Shown here: in pieces, positions 1 to 10,395 of the stretch
Layout: every line of letters begins with the position of its first letter
How positions within the stretch are numbered: position 1 is the first letter of the stretch
Assembly: GCF_031199965.1 (NCBI RefSeq)
Contig: NZ_CP133605.1
Location: 4,248,501-4,312,500, forward strand
From: Paenibacillus sp. D2_2
GTDB taxonomy: Bacteria; Bacillota; Bacilli; Paenibacillales; Paenibacillaceae
Length of the DNA: 64,000 nt
Reading direction: 5' to 3'
Program-made: the position numbers and the translations under genes
Notes under the pieces: model-generated
Database searches by the model: none
Seen by the model: only the letters and a program-made list of their open reading frames with translations
What the model was told of the DNA's origin: nothing

Positions 1-1359
1 GACAGATACTCTATTCTGTTCCATGGATCGGCCTTGGACCTGCGCTGAAGATCTTGAATTGGACAGGGCTGAAGATTGTTCTGGCTCATCCCTTTGTTGC
101 CCTAGGTCCATAATTTCCGACCATACCGGCATCTGTCTAAATGTATTCTGATTCGTATCTTGTTTCCGCGAATCGGTAATGTCCTGCCTCACCCATCCTC
201 CATTCCAAGGCTCCTTCCAGTCTTCTGGTTCACCCTCATCCAGATCTTCATCCCCAGAAGAACGCAGGCTTATGCGACCGATTACTTCAGATACACTTCC
301 AGTTACCATATCGAATCCGCCCTTGCGAATAAGCAAAAGTGCAACAGCTAGAACAAGAGTTATGCCAATACAAGTATAGAGTCCCCATGAGCTGGGAGCG
401 TCAAGATACAAGAACTTCCAGCAGAACGCGACGGCCAGCACAACTCCGAGTATATAGTATGTAAATTTGCTGTTTTTTTTCACCAGTTCGCTATCGTCAT
501 CCATATCGGCAGCAGTGTCGGCAACAGGCGTATTCCACAACCCCGCAGATGGCTGCTCCAGATCGAGATCAGACCGCGCTTTATCATTCCCCCTTCGATT
601 CATCCCTCCTGCCTTTACAGGATCATGTTGCTGCTTTATAGAGTTTTGTCTATCTAGAGACTTAATCGACGCGGGCCGCTCCGGTGACTGAACGTACTCC
701 CTAATCATGACCGACGAATCAGACCACTCCCGTCTGGCGCCATTTCCATTAACCAGTTCTATATGTATAGCTTCTGATCTATGTCCGCCCAACAGATCAA
801 GCAGCATCGTTTTCAGAGTTGATGTGGAAAATAGCTCATCCCCGCAGAAGCTGACAATTCTCTGGATTCCGCTGCCTTCGACAACGGTTACACTGCTCAA
901 GATACGGGTAATCAAGGTCAACAGTGAAAGACCTAACCGCTCCTGACCAGCCACCGATTCACGTGTAGGAACATAGGTCAGGTACAACATCGCTGAAGCG
1001 AGCGGCTCTTCAACAAATATAAAATCCTCATTAATGATGAAATTATATGGAGACAACATGTACTGATGGCTATCGTCCAATATCACTACAATTTGTAGCA
1101 GCAGACTATAGAACTCCTGCGCGCTCAGCTTGTCATTCTTCAGACATTGGGATAACATGCGCTTGCCGGTAATCTCATAATGAAGACTAACCTCAAAATC
1201 AATCTCACGAAGGTCTAGTGGAAGCAGACCGGGAACCTCCACCGTGGCCAGCATCGTATGCTGAACGCGATTAATATCCTTGGAGTGCAGACCACCTTCA
1301 GCCTTCAAAATCATATAGGTACCGCCATTTCTCATAAAATCAACTTTAAACGCCGGCAT
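1..1359 (-). CDS. DUF6382 (FHA-associated) protein, 3' end outside window
   Basis: Last gene of the Tad pilus operon as far as the window shows. It reads from an ATG at 1359 and is still open at base 1 (453 codons). The first ~200 residues (start MPAFKVDFMRNGGTY) match my memory of the DUF6382 domain, which in Paenibacillus Tad loci usually precedes a C-terminal FHA phosphopeptide-binding domain. A polar linker follows, then two hydrophobic membrane segments at about residues 295-350 and an acidic, glutamine-rich tail. No FHA domain is visible; it would lie beyond the left edge. It starts 18 nt after the prepilin peptidase stop, so it is probably co-transcribed. Role in pilus assembly or signalling is inferred from position. 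Confidence 0.75.
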   Translation of the reverse strand, partial: MPAFKVDFMRNGGTYMILKAEGGLHSKDINRVQHTMLATVEVPGLLPLDLREIDFEVSLHYEITGKRMLSQCLKNDKLSAQEFYSLLLQIVVILDDSHQYMLSPYNFIINEDFIFVEEPLASAMLYLTYVPTRESVAGQERLGLSLLTLITRILSSVTVVEGSGIQRIVSFCGDELFSTSTLKTMLLDLLGGHRSEAIHIELVNGNGARREWSDSSVMIREYVQSPERPASIKSLDRQNSIKQQHDPVKAGGMNRRGNDKARSDLDLEQPSAGLWNTPVADTAADMDDDSELVKKNSKFTYYILGVVLAVAFCWKFLYLDAPSSWGLYTCIGITLVLAVALLLIRKGGFDMVTGSVSEVIGRISLRSSGDEDLDEGEPEDWKEPWNGGWVRQDITDSRKQDTNQNTFRQMPVWSEIMDLGQQRDEPEQSSALSNSRSSAQVQGRSMEQNRVSV

Positions 1360-1377
1360 CAAAGACCACTCCCCTTA

Positions 1378-1887
1378 CTAAGAAAAAGTCAAGATCGCAT
1401 ACACAGCTCCTGGGAGAACAGCTAACATAAAAGGCATCTGCAATTGCCTCTTAGCTCCCGCCTGGACCGGGCTTAAACTGTGCAGGATCAAAATTCCGAA
1501 CAAGCTATGCATAACATTGCGAATTCGCATAATAAACTCCCGTCGCAATAGCAATATGAACAATCCAATCACACCCGCAGCTAGAATAGAATACATGAGA
1601 ATGGATAGAGTCAGGCTAACCCCGAGCCACGCCCCAATTGCACCGAACAGCTTAACATCACCTCCCCCTACAGCTCTGAACAGATACATAATGAACATCA
1701 GTACAAAACCAGCTGCAGCCCCCTTTATAGCAAATAGAATTCCGTCCATTCCTCCGGTTACGGCATGATACGATATACCGATAATGAATCCGCTAAGTGT
1801 GATCTTATTAGGTATCTTCATCGATTTGATATCTGTAATGAATGCCGTAATCAGCATAGCTAGACAACCCCAATACTCCAATGCCAT
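1378..1887 (-). CDS. A24 prepilin peptidase (TadV/CpaA-like)
   Basis: Small integral-membrane aspartyl protease of 169 residues that would cleave the leader of the Flp pilin and TadE-like pseudopilins. Both active-site motifs are visible: an N-terminal Asp in TDIKSMKIPN near residue 20 and the GGGDVKLFG motif (GxGD type) near residue 95. Four to five hydrophobic helices span the protein. The N-methylation domain of full-length PilD is absent, as is usual for TadV/CpaA. An AAGGGGG ribosome site precedes the ATG. It lies between the TadE/G-like gene and the DUF6382 gene in the same operon. Confidence 0.9.
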   Translation of the reverse strand: MALEYWGCLAMLITAFITDIKSMKIPNKITLSGFIIGISYHAVTGGMDGILFAIKGAAAGFVLMFIMYLFRAVGGGDVKLFGAIGAWLGVSLTLSILMYSILAAGVIGLFILLLRREFIMRIRNVMHSLFGILILHSLSPVQAGAKRQLQMPFMLAVLPGAVYAILTFS

Positions 1888-1942
1888 AGCCGTTTGTCCC
1901 CCTTGTTCAAATCTTGGTTATCAGTACTGCCTGGTTCAGGCA

Positions 1943-2950
1943 TTATTTGCGTGGGCTCTCAACATCGAACTGAGCCGTTGTCTGTAACCCATCCTCGGTC
2001 TCGATGATAAATGTCCATGTACCTGGTGTCGTGTTCCCACCTACCAGCCAATTCCATTCCACCTTACCTTCCTCATTTGCAGTTGCGTCCCCTAAATATT
2101 TAGCCTGACTCACACCGCTCTTGTAGTACACCGTGAGTTTGGCTGTGGTTCCCGGTTTGATTAAGGCTGCGACAAGGGCGCGATGCCCAGCGTATGCTGG
2201 TTCCGGCTTGGACAGAATAACTGCGGGCTGACCTTCTGCATTCTCCCCGTCTCCACCTCCCTGATCAAGCTCATTCGTATCCCCAATCCATAACCGCTCC
2301 ACAGCCTTCGCTTGCAGTCTGATCGGTTTCTGCGTGAATGGCATTCGGATCGGCAATTCATAGCTGATCTCTAGGCCGAAATAAGGAGTTCGTCCGCTTT
2401 TGAAATCAGGTACGATTACACGGCTTACATGCAGTCTGTTCTCATTTAACTTCGTATCTGTCACAAAAGGGTGTAGCAGTGGCTTGATTACTGGATCGAG
2501 GACAGACTCCAGAACATTATTTTTCAGATTCTGCAGGGGCTCATCCCCTTTTCGTGCAGCGGCTCTGATCCAGTCAGAGATCGGCTCCGGTAAAGCATCC
2601 GCATACTGCTCAGCCCATTCTGTGAGCGACAGGCTCGGCATCTTCCAGCCCGATCCTGAATCTTCCTTACTTTTCTCCGTATCCTCCTTTTCATCGTTCG
2701 ATATGGCTGAGATCGCCAATGCGACCGGATATATATGGGATGACACCTGCTTCACTGAATTCGATGCTACAATCTGCATCTGGTTAGAGATCACGGTCAT
2801 CTGCACCATGTAAATAAAGAAGAAAATAACGATGATAAATACCGGCATGACCAAGGCGGCTTCAAGGACAATACTACCTCGAGAATCCCTACGCTGAAGC
2901 GAAGAAGGCCCCTTTGAATCAATAGGAGAAGTCCGCTTGTTTATCGACAT
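1943..2950 (-). CDS. TadE/TadG-like pilus assembly protein
   Basis: 335-residue protein with a polar basic N-terminus, then a single hydrophobic helix (about residues 27-50) directly after the pseudopilin-like GSIVLEAALVMP motif with its conserved Glu. This is the hallmark of TadE/TadG proteins, which are processed by the prepilin peptidase. The rest is an extracytoplasmic region, predicted here from composition only. The start overlaps the 3' end of the DUF5702 gene by 32 nt, implying translational coupling. Partners are the pilin and the two other TadE-like genes of this locus. Exact function within the pilus is unknown. Confidence 0.8.
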   Translation of the reverse strand: MSINKRTSPIDSKGPSSLQRRDSRGSIVLEAALVMPVFIIVIFFFIYMVQMTVISNQMQIVASNSVKQVSSHIYPVALAISAISNDEKEDTEKSKEDSGSGWKMPSLSLTEWAEQYADALPEPISDWIRAAARKGDEPLQNLKNNVLESVLDPVIKPLLHPFVTDTKLNENRLHVSRVIVPDFKSGRTPYFGLEISYELPIRMPFTQKPIRLQAKAVERLWIGDTNELDQGGGDGENAEGQPAVILSKPEPAYAGHRALVAALIKPGTTAKLTVYYKSGVSQAKYLGDATANEEGKVEWNWLVGGNTTPGTWTFIIETEDGLQTTAQFDVESPRK

Positions 2951-5132
2951 AATATCGACTTCCTTCCACTCTTCCTTTCAAGGCCCCAGAGGCTCCAAGC
3001 GTCTTCGCTACTCCCGGAAGGAACCATAGTGGCATCGAGACGCTTACTCCTCCTCTTAAGTAAGTCGCACGCTGTTCCACGGGAATTCCGGTATTCATAC
3101 GAATCAGCGCAAGCATCCGAGACAGCCTCCGCTCACTTGTTCCATGCATCAGCAGGAAGATACGCAAATGATCCCTATAGGTCAACTTCACCTTGATAAA
3201 TTCACTGAGCTCAATGCTTCCTTCCTTAGTTAGCGTCAACATGTCCTTCGTAGCATGCTGGATTCCATACAGCAAAGCAGCAGCAAGAATCAGCAGTGGA
3301 TTGCCTTTATTTAAATTTTTCAGCAATCCTTCCATCGTTCGAATTGCAAGACGCAACGCGAATATCTCTCCATAAGCCGCAGCAATGTTTCCCGTCGGAT
3401 TATGAAAACCGTACAATATGTATTCAACCTCTTGCTTTCCAGGCGCAAACGAGTCACCTATAGTGTCAATCACCCCAGAACCCTCACTGTGCATCAATTC
3501 ATCCAAGGTGCTTATATCAAATAGCGGATAGTAATGTACGACATATTCTCCCTGAAGAGCTGCATCTGTCATCGATTGTAGTACACTGGACATTCCACCA
3601 AAGAAGACATCCATCCCACTCATCGCCTCGGCTCCGGCATCGGCCGGATCACCCCTGTTCCAAACCCACCCTCATCCCCGGTGGAGAGTGATTGATTAAA
3701 CTCGAGATTATCGTTATATAAGGTCTGTAGCTCATCAAATTGCTTCTGTGCATCCACAAGTTTATCTTTGAGTGCGGAGATCTTTCCTATCAGCCCCTTC
3801 GCATCCTTAAGCGATGCTTCTGCTTGGTTCTCGATCGTTTTACGCTCCTGGTCAGAGGCGCGATGTTGTTCGAGCAGACTTTTGTTAGCATCAAGGATAT
3901 TGCTACTTCCCGAATCCACATATTTAAGTAAATAAACATCTGTTGAGTGGTCAAGACTGCTCACTGCTGAAGATAAAGAGTAGTCCGAGATTGAAGCTGT
4001 AAGAACCGAGCCCTCTAAACCTAGAAAAGAACTTACCTCGGCATAGAACAAATTAAAATCAGCTTCCTGCTGGCCGATATCCTTCTCCAAACCAGCAAGT
4101 AGTTCAGCGGTAAGAAGCAACGAACCACTCTGCTCGCGGATAGCGGCGATCTCATCATTGGTAACTGCCTCGTTATCACTGAGACCTTCATGTGAAGCTA
4201 CGTCATCGTAGCCATCAAGTACGGGTCGATGCTCTGCTTCTTCAATCGTCCTCTTCATCTGGTCATTGATAACGATAACTTCTTGAAGCAGTTTTCTCGC
4301 ATCAGGAAGAAGCACAGCATGACGCTCCGAAGCCTTCTGCCCACTGCGCCCAAACCGCTAAACACCCCCGAGGCCATCGATTGGTACTTTTGAATATAAA
4401 ACAAGTACTCCTCCTCTTCCTCAGGGTCCCTTAACTTTTCCTCTTTGTACCTTGCTGCATAGTTCGAATATTCCTGGGCTACGTATGAAGCTGTCGCTCC
4501 ACCGCCAGATGATCCACTAGAGGCACCAGAACGTGGGATTAGCACAGCAATATTATTCACGGTTAACGCCGCAGAACGCTGCTTCTCTAGCATCTCATCC
4601 AACTTGGCTTCCCGTTGATCGTACAACTTCTGCAACTTGCTAAGCAGGTCGACGGTATTCGAAGCTTCTTTCATTACCTTCGACATCGGCTTGAAACGAT
4701 TAATGATCTCTATTGCAAAATCTATGGGAGCCTTATATTTCATTTCTTCGCGGATCTGTTGTTCGAATACTTCATAAGTTCCTATCGGCCGCAGAAGTTC
4801 AACGGTCGATGAATCTAGCCTTGCTTTCATCAGCGGAATATCATCGCTCCGCTTCGATAAATCCATCTGGTCCTGCAACACCTTAGACATAATATAATTT
4901 GCATCAGTGTTCCCAAATGCAAATAAACCATATTGCTCCACCAGCTGCGGGTCATAAGAGGACAGGACCGACCTTGATGCAGAATGGGTCATCATCTCCG
5001 TCTTAGCCTGCAGCGCCGCCATTCTTGCAAAATCAATAAATATCGACACAAATGCGAATATCGAGGCGAATATAACGACTAGAAACACGGTAACAGCTCC
5101 GCTCTCCGCCTGATGTCGCTGTTTTTAAACAC
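2919..5132 (-). CDS. DUF5702-type Tad locus protein, three apparent frameshifts
   Basis: Reconstructed ~738-residue membrane-anchored protein. A GTG at 5132 follows an AGAGGGG site. Reading it requires one extra base at the A-run complementing 5122-5126 to give the start VFKKQRHQAESGAVTVFL, followed by a hydrophobic anchor (FLVVIFASIFAFVSIFIDF). A second break at about 4335 links ...GLGAVGR to KASERHAVLLPD. A third at about 3658 restores NRGDPADAGAEAMSGMD. Each is repaired by one added base in a short A run and no internal stop remains. Coiled-coil-rich middle, further hydrophobic stretches near the end. The family is known to me only as a conserved partner in Gram-positive Tad loci; function unknown. 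Confidence 0.75.
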
Positions 5133-5226
5133 CGGCTTCCCCTCTTTCGGAAATGAAATCACTTGGTTATCTCCTCATCCTTCATCAGTTGGTCGGTCAT
5201 TGCCTATTCACTTCAGCAGTCTGGAG

Positions 5227-5910
5227 CTAAGGCTTTTCTTCCTGCCTGCCGAATAACGTCAACGCTTTGCCTGCTTCCTTCTGATCCATCTTTTCCCCAC
5301 CGCTGCCTTTGAATTTAGCTCCGTAGTATCTTGCTAAATCCACTGTTCTGATCCACTCCACCGGATCAACTATATATGAGACGGCCTGTCCAGATTGAAT
5401 CACATCACCGATCACCCGTTCCAAAGGGACAAATGGGACAAGTCTATCCAATCCTACCTTGACTTTACGCAGTAGAAGCTTGTTCTCATATTGCATTCTG
5501 CCATGAATTGCAACAGGAATCGCCGAACCGGTTGTCGCAAGCTTCTTCAGAGGCAAAGATCCACCTCCAGACTCAGTCTGTTCAGCGGGAAGGGACAATC
5601 CTGAAGTGGGCAAATCGCTGGACCAGCCGAATATCGCCTGCAGCATACCATCATCCTTAAGCCGCCAATAGAGTGAATCATACTTTCCAGTCTCATAGGC
5701 GCCCGTTAAAGGCTTCCGATAGCTGTTATCCCAGGAATACGCACTCCGTTCAGCCGCGACAGCCGCAACCTGACCAAGTGCGGCATTTTGATATAAATAC
5801 AAACAGAAGAACAACAGAATTAAGATCGCTACGAATATGGACGGAAATACGAGTGAAGACTCGAGAATGAAACTCCCCTTCTGATCACGTAGTAGTCTCT
5901 TCATATTCAC
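5227..5910 (-). CDS. TadE-like pilus protein
   Basis: 227 residues, opening MNMKRLLRDQKGSFILESSLVFPSIF: a charged N-terminus, a G-S-F-I-L-E-S pseudopilin motif with conserved Glu, and one transmembrane helix to about residue 45. This is characteristic of TadE-family minor pilins matured by the A24 peptidase. GTG at 5910 immediately follows the pilin stop; an ATG at 5904 in the same frame is the alternative start. The rest appears to be an extracellular domain. It lies between the pilin gene and the DUF5702 gene in the same operon. Confidence 0.85.
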   Translation of the reverse strand: MNMKRLLRDQKGSFILESSLVFPSIFVAILILLFFCLYLYQNAALGQVAAVAAERSAYSWDNSYRKPLTGAYETGKYDSLYWRLKDDGMLQAIFGWSSDLPTSGLSLPAEQTESGGGSLPLKKLATTGSAIPVAIHGRMQYENKLLLRKVKVGLDRLVPFVPLERVIGDVIQSGQAVSYIVDPVEWIRTVDLARYYGAKFKGSGGEKMDQKEAGKALTLFGRQEEKP

Positions 5911-6111
5911 TTATGCATCTTCATCCATAAATTTCTCTGTTCTGCTCTTCGCTTTGCCAAGCAAGCTCTCTAGGATTTCCTTCAACTGCTTACGGAAAGC
6001 AATAGCCAAAATGACGATAACAGCGATGATCAAAATCATCTCCAGCATTCCTAAGCCATCCTCATCTTGAGAGAACGTTCTAATCTTATTTGCAAGTACA
6101 CTTAACATCAT
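5911..6111 (-). CDS. Flp1-type IVb pilin
   Basis: 66-residue pilin-like protein. The motif DEDGLGMLEMILIIAVIVIL has the processing Gly, conserved Glu at +5 of the mature form and the long hydrophobic assembly helix typical of Flp pilins, with a basic C-terminal half. It has a strong AGGAGG ribosome site 5-8 nt before two adjacent ATGs. It probably forms the pilus shaft, after cleavage by the peptidase at 1378-1887. It is separated from tadC by a small degenerate MITE copy (6145-6198). Confidence 0.9.
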   Translation of the reverse strand: MMLSVLANKIRTFSQDEDGLGMLEMILIIAVIVILAIAFRKQLKEILESLLGKAKSRTEKFMDEDA

Positions 6112-6144
6112 GTAACCCTCCTAGAAATTTCGCTTATAAATCCA

Positions 6145-6198
6145 CTTATAATGCTTGTTCAAAAAGTCCGGTTTTCAGCTTTTTAACTTCCTCTATAA
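6145..6198 (+). repeat. MITE-like repeat copy A, internally deleted
   Basis: 54-bp remnant carrying only the two ends of the ~185-bp element found at 10443-10641, 20730-20914, 24236-24536 and 55029-55220. Left end: TTATAATGCTTGTTCAAAAA followed by GTCCGGTTTTCAGC; right end: TTTTTAACTTCCTCTATAA. All of the middle is missing. The right end overlaps the tadC stop codon (6193-6195), which is TAG within TTATAGAGG on the minus strand. Confidence 0.8.
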
Positions 6199-7066
6199 TT
6201 CCATGATCATCAATGCAGGAGCACCTACCATAACAACGATAATGAGGAACAACAGCAGCATAGGAAATACCAGCTTAGCCGAGGCTTGTTCGCCGAGCGT
6301 CTTGCTCACAGCCTTGCGTCTTCCCACAAAGTATGAGACAGATCCATCAACGCCAACACAAAGTCATTGCCACCACGGCGATAATTAAGCAATACCGAGG
6401 TTACAAAAGCCGACACCTCCTGAACGCCTAGCCGTTTGCTAACTCCCTCCATCGCCTGTTGGAAGGAGTACCCACTCTCCCATTCCCGCTGCATTCTGAA
6501 CATTTCACGATACAACGGGTGTTGTTCTGCACCTGCCTTACGCTCCAGACAACGCTTGATAGCCTGCTGAACAGTAGAGCCCGCACCAACCAGCAGCACT
6601 ATTTTATTAAGCAGCTCTGGCAGCTCCAGAATAATCTCTCGCTCTCGCTTGGCGACTTTCTGATGTAAATCCCTTGCGAGTGCAACCGGAATAAGAACAG
6701 CCAGAAGGGCACCAAATATCATAACGCTGGGATCATCTCCAAGAAGCAGAGAAAACAAACTACCAGCGGTTAGAATAAGCCAGCCGTACGAGAGCATTTC
6801 AGCTAGGAACAGCAAAGTATATTCGCCCCGCGCTTATCACCACTAATCTTCTGGACTGAACGCTGTATTTTGAAGAAAAAAATCGGAAACCTTTGCGATA
6901 TTCTCAGCTTCTCTAACAGTAACAGCATTGGAGGAGCTATGATCTGCAGTCTGAGTCCATCCATCTTCATGTCCCGGCAGCCCTGATATTTATGGTGTGA
7001 GTTCCGGTACAGGATCAGCCAGGTCAGCACCAATATCGTAATTTCAGCGATGCTATAAACTATCAT
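6193..7066 (-). CDS. TadC-like inner-membrane platform protein, two apparent frameshifts
   Basis: Type II secretion F-domain protein, partner of TadB in the inner-membrane platform of the Tad system; ~291 residues when reconstructed. Start ATG at 7066 behind a TAGGAGG site. The frame breaks near 6825-6829 (a run of Cs on the plus strand), after which reading continues as EYTLLFLAEMLSYGWLIL. It breaks again near 6314, after LSHTLWEDA, continuing KAVSKTLGEQASAKLVFPML and a final hydrophobic helix ending ...MIMEL. Each break needs one extra base. The T2SF core lies around residues 130-260. The TAG stop lies inside the end of a MITE remnant, so the natural 3' end may have been altered by insertion. 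Confidence 0.85.
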
Positions 7067-7075
7067 CTTTGCCTC

Positions 7076-7897
7076 CTAGACCCGGATATCCATAATTTTG
7101 AGCATTAACCAGAAACAAAACGCGAACACGACCAGCGCACCGAACGAGATAGCCAGACCGATTCCGCTATGCATCGGCTCCATATAATCCGGTGAAGAGA
7201 ACTCCATAAATACGAGAAAAAATATTGGAGCGGCGGACATCGCCTTTGCTTCGAACCGTTTCTGGGCAATCATAACGCTGATCTCCTGACTAATCTCGAG
7301 CTTCTCGCTAATTATCGTTGACGTACGCCGAATGACTTCGACCAAATCCCCCCCGGAACGCTTGCAAATCGTAAAGACGTCAGCAAAGTTGCTAACATCC
7401 TCCAACCCGGCCCGCTCGCTGAAGTCGAACAGCGCCTCTTCAATCGGCTGGCCGTACTCCATACGGGTGCAGATGATACCAAGCTCAATGATCATATCGC
7501 TTGAATTGCCTGGATAGAGTAGCTGTAGATCTTCAATAGCTTCGCGAAATCCATTCTCTACCGAGCGGCCCGCTGCCAAAGAAGAGGAGAGCGAATAGAG
7601 TGCCTGCTTGAAATGGAGGCCGAGCGTCTCTCTTCTCTTACGGAGAAGATAACCGCTCCAATATTTCGGAGCAAAAGTCGCTCCACCGACGAGGACCAAG
7701 CTAATCAGCCATGAATGGAAGAAGATGTAACCGATAAGAAAGAAGCCTACTCCACCAACCAGTAATGCGGACAGCCTCTGTCTAGGTGATAGAACATAGC
7801 TGCGATAATCCGTCAATCTGGTTGGTTGCTGAGCATCGCTCCTCTCCGCCGCTTTTGCTGATGCTTTTAAGGTACTCGACCTCCCCAATCCGCTCAT
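7076..7897 (-). CDS. TadB-like type II secretion F family protein
   Basis: 273 residues, intact. Basic N-terminus, two early transmembrane helices (about residues 45-85), a cytoplasmic T2SF domain (HFKQALYSLSSSLAAGRSVENG ... CKRSGGDLVEVIRRT) and two C-terminal helices. It forms the membrane platform with TadC and interacts with the CpaF ATPase in known Tad systems. It begins 17 nt after the cpaF stop and ends 10 nt before tadC, consistent with a tight operon. Confidence 0.9.
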   Translation of the reverse strand: MSGLGRSSTLKASAKAAERSDAQQPTRLTDYRSYVLSPRQRLSALLVGGVGFFLIGYIFFHSWLISLVLVGGATFAPKYWSGYLLRKRRETLGLHFKQALYSLSSSLAAGRSVENGFREAIEDLQLLYPGNSSDMIIELGIICTRMEYGQPIEEALFDFSERAGLEDVSNFADVFTICKRSGGDLVEVIRRTSTIISEKLEISQEISVMIAQKRFEAKAMSAAPIFFLVFMEFSSPDYMEPMHSGIGLAISFGALVVFAFCFWLMLKIMDIRV

Positions 7898-7913
7898 CTC
7901 TTCCCACCCCCTC

Positions 7914-9145
7914 TCATAAGATCATCCCTTCTACAGAGATGCCAGCCATGTTAAGCTTGTCCGTATGCATCAGCCGATGCCCCGTTCTTCTCAAGCTGCC
8001 AATAACTCTCCCATTCTTCTCCGCTTCCTCCTCAAATACATAAAGCGGATTTAGCATCACCTCCCCATCCTTCATTCCGCATACTTCTGCTATTTCCAAG
8101 ACCCTCCGCGAGCGATCGCGGAGCTGGCTGAGATGGACGATGATATCGATCGCAGAAGAAATCTGCTGTCTGACGACCCCAAGCGGCAAATCCGCGCCGC
8201 TCAACACCATCGTCTCCAGTCTACTGATCATATCGACCGAGGAATTCGCGTGGCCTGTAGACAGAGATCCATCATGCCCCGTGTTCATCGCCTGTAGCAT
8301 ATCTAACGCCTCCCGGCCTCGGACTTCGCCGACGACAATCCGATCCGGTCGCATACGCAATGAGGAACGAATCAGATCACGGATCGATATCTCCCCTTTG
8401 CCTTCGGTATTCGCATTACGAGTCTCCAGGGATACCAGATTAGGTAATGTTACGATCTGCAATTCTGCCGAATCCTCAATCGTAATAACCCGTTCATCTG
8501 CAGGGATATATCGCGACAAGGCATTCAGAAATGTCGTCTTGCCAGAGCCTGTCCCCCACTAATAAAAACATTGTATTTACTACGAACGAGAGTCTGCATA
8601 AAACGGGCAGCCTCTTTGCTGAGTGATCCCTTCTCAATCAATTGCTCCATCGTTAGTGGGTGTTCGGGGAACTTACGGATCGTCATCGTTGGCCCCTTCA
8701 AGGCAATCGGAGGCAGCACGATATTAACCCGGGAACCATCCTTCAGTCTCGCATCTACGATCGGCGACGATTCATTCACCACCCGGTTGACTCCGGAGAC
8801 AATCGCTTGGATAATATCCTCTAGCCTCTCCTGGGATTCAAAATGGAGAGCAAGCTTACGTACTCTGCCATTCTGTTCTACGAAAATCTGCTCATGGCTG
8901 TTGATCATAATCTCCGATACCGAACGATCATCGACCAGTGGCTGCAGTACATCTAGGCCCCGGAACGAGTCATAAAGTCTCCGTACCCATTTCCGCTTCT
9001 CCGATGAAGTGAGGTTGGCCAGCCGGTAATCCTCAAGTACCCTCCGTTCGATGTATTCCATCAGTTGCCCGTCCTGAAGCGTCAACGTAACATCAAGTCC
9101 AGAACGGATCTCTGCCCGGAGCTGGGTGAACATATCCTCTGTCAT
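7914..9145 (-). CDS. CpaF/TadA secretion ATPase, frameshift in the Walker A motif
   Basis: Hexameric traffic ATPase powering pilus assembly; ~410 residues reconstructed. Start ATG at 9145 overlaps the cpaE stop (ATGA), so translation is coupled. The frame breaks at 8553-8557 (five Cs on the plus strand), exactly in the P-loop: reading ISGGQALARRHF stops, while one extra base gives ISGGTGSGKTTFLNALSRY and continues to the end. Downstream motifs are intact: the Asp box ITIEDSAEL, the His box region and DRIVVGEVRGREALDMLQAMNTGHDGS (Walker B and His box). The break falls in the most conserved part of the protein with nothing else damaged, which argues for a sequencing indel. Confidence 0.92.
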
Positions 9146-10287
9146 CGCTGTCCGCTGCCTCCCCTGAATACTTCGGAACTGCCATACAGCTTGCGGCAAA
9201 GCTGCTGCACATCACGTTGATAGAGTGGAGAATACATTGCGGAAGCCTGTCTGATCCCATTCTTCCAAGCAGATATGTACGAGAGCATCGATTCAAAGAC
9301 GATTTCGATCCCCGGTATGGAGGTATTTAATTCACCTGAGTACCGGTTCACTGCAAATAAGGATTTGCTCAAAATATGGTTATGCATGTCCGGATGGGAT
9401 CGCTCCAAATGGGTGAACCACAGACCGGCTCTTCCGCATAACGTTATCATCATCTGTTACGAGCCATACCAGCTTATCTGCCCGTTCCATCACTGCCTCG
9501 GTTCGTCCATTCGGATAAGAATCCGTATCGATCACGACAGCGTCGTACAATCCACTTGCCGCAATGAATTCGATTAGATCAATGGTCTCCTGACGCTGTA
9601 ACTCAAGCATCTCATTTAAATTGTCTAATGGAGCAAAGGTGTCCCCTTGAAGCAGCGGATGTCTACAAGCATAGGCCGATACGGGAAACTTCGGGGCCTG
9701 CTGCTCTTCTTCCGCGGACTTCAAATCGTATAGCAAACGAGCCAGGCCTCCCTGCTGCCCTTCACGGACATCCTGACCTTCAAAGATAAGTCTGTTATTC
9801 ACTGTCTCTAGATTCAAATAAAATACTTTAGTTCCTTCAGATGAGAGCTGCTTCGTGATATTCAGTGATACGGTGGTCTTTCCTAGGCCACCGACAGCCG
9901 AATACACACCAATTACGACCGCCCCACCTTCCGTATTCACCAGCTTATCTCTGTCTCCCCGAACGATATTCATGAGTGTGGACAGCAATTGGTACAAGGG
10001 CTGATATTTATTCAGACTCAAGCCTGAAGCAGACTCTCCTCTCACACATAGAGAGACCACGATTAGGCGCCCCGACTTCGGGCCCTGCCACACTTCCAGA
10101 AATGCAGGTTCTGCAAGTACGATATCCACCAGTTCCCCGAATCCTTCATATAGGTCTCAAAGGCATCCTGTTGGCTGAAACCCGTTACGATAATGCGCCG
10201 GTCGAACTCACTACAGTGGACGTATTGTAAAAATGGCTCTAAATATAACTCATCCTGTACAGCCAGAACCAATCTGAAGGGATTCAA
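9142..10287 (-). CDS. CpaE/TadZ-like MinD-family ATPase, two apparent frameshifts
   Basis: First gene of the Tad operon. I choose the TTG at 10287 (behind AAGGTGAAGG) because the protein then starts with the normal receiver-like fold (NPFRLVLAVQDELYLEPFL). Break one, at 10135-10138 (four Cs), is repaired by one base to read DSGELVDIVLAEPAF. Break two, near 9440, needs one base removed (or two added) to join NVMRK(S) to GLWFTHLERSHPDMH; it is the only apparent insertion in the window. The MinD-like domain has a deviant P-loop VGGLGKTT at about residue 135. About 381 residues. In known systems TadZ positions the pilus machine at a cell site. Confidence 0.8.
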
Positions 10288-10316
10288 ACCTTCACCTTCT
10301 TTCTTACTCGGAACAC

Positions 10317-10365
10317 AAAAAAGCACCGCCCAAATACCGACATATCGGTTAATTTGGACGGTGCT
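10317..10365 (-). terminator. Terminator-like hairpin in the tad operon leader
   Basis: On the minus strand AGCACCGTCCAAAT pairs with ATTTGGGCGGTGCT (one G-T), with an inner ACCGA/TCGGT stem, followed by six Ts at 10322-10317. It lies only 30 nt before the cpaE start and downstream of a good promoter, so it could act as an attenuator. Immediately 5', ACGGTAGCACCGT can form a competing small hairpin that uses the terminator's 5' arm. Confidence 0.7.
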
Positions 10366-10395
10366 ACCGTTCACGAGTTCCTAATATTTACAGTC

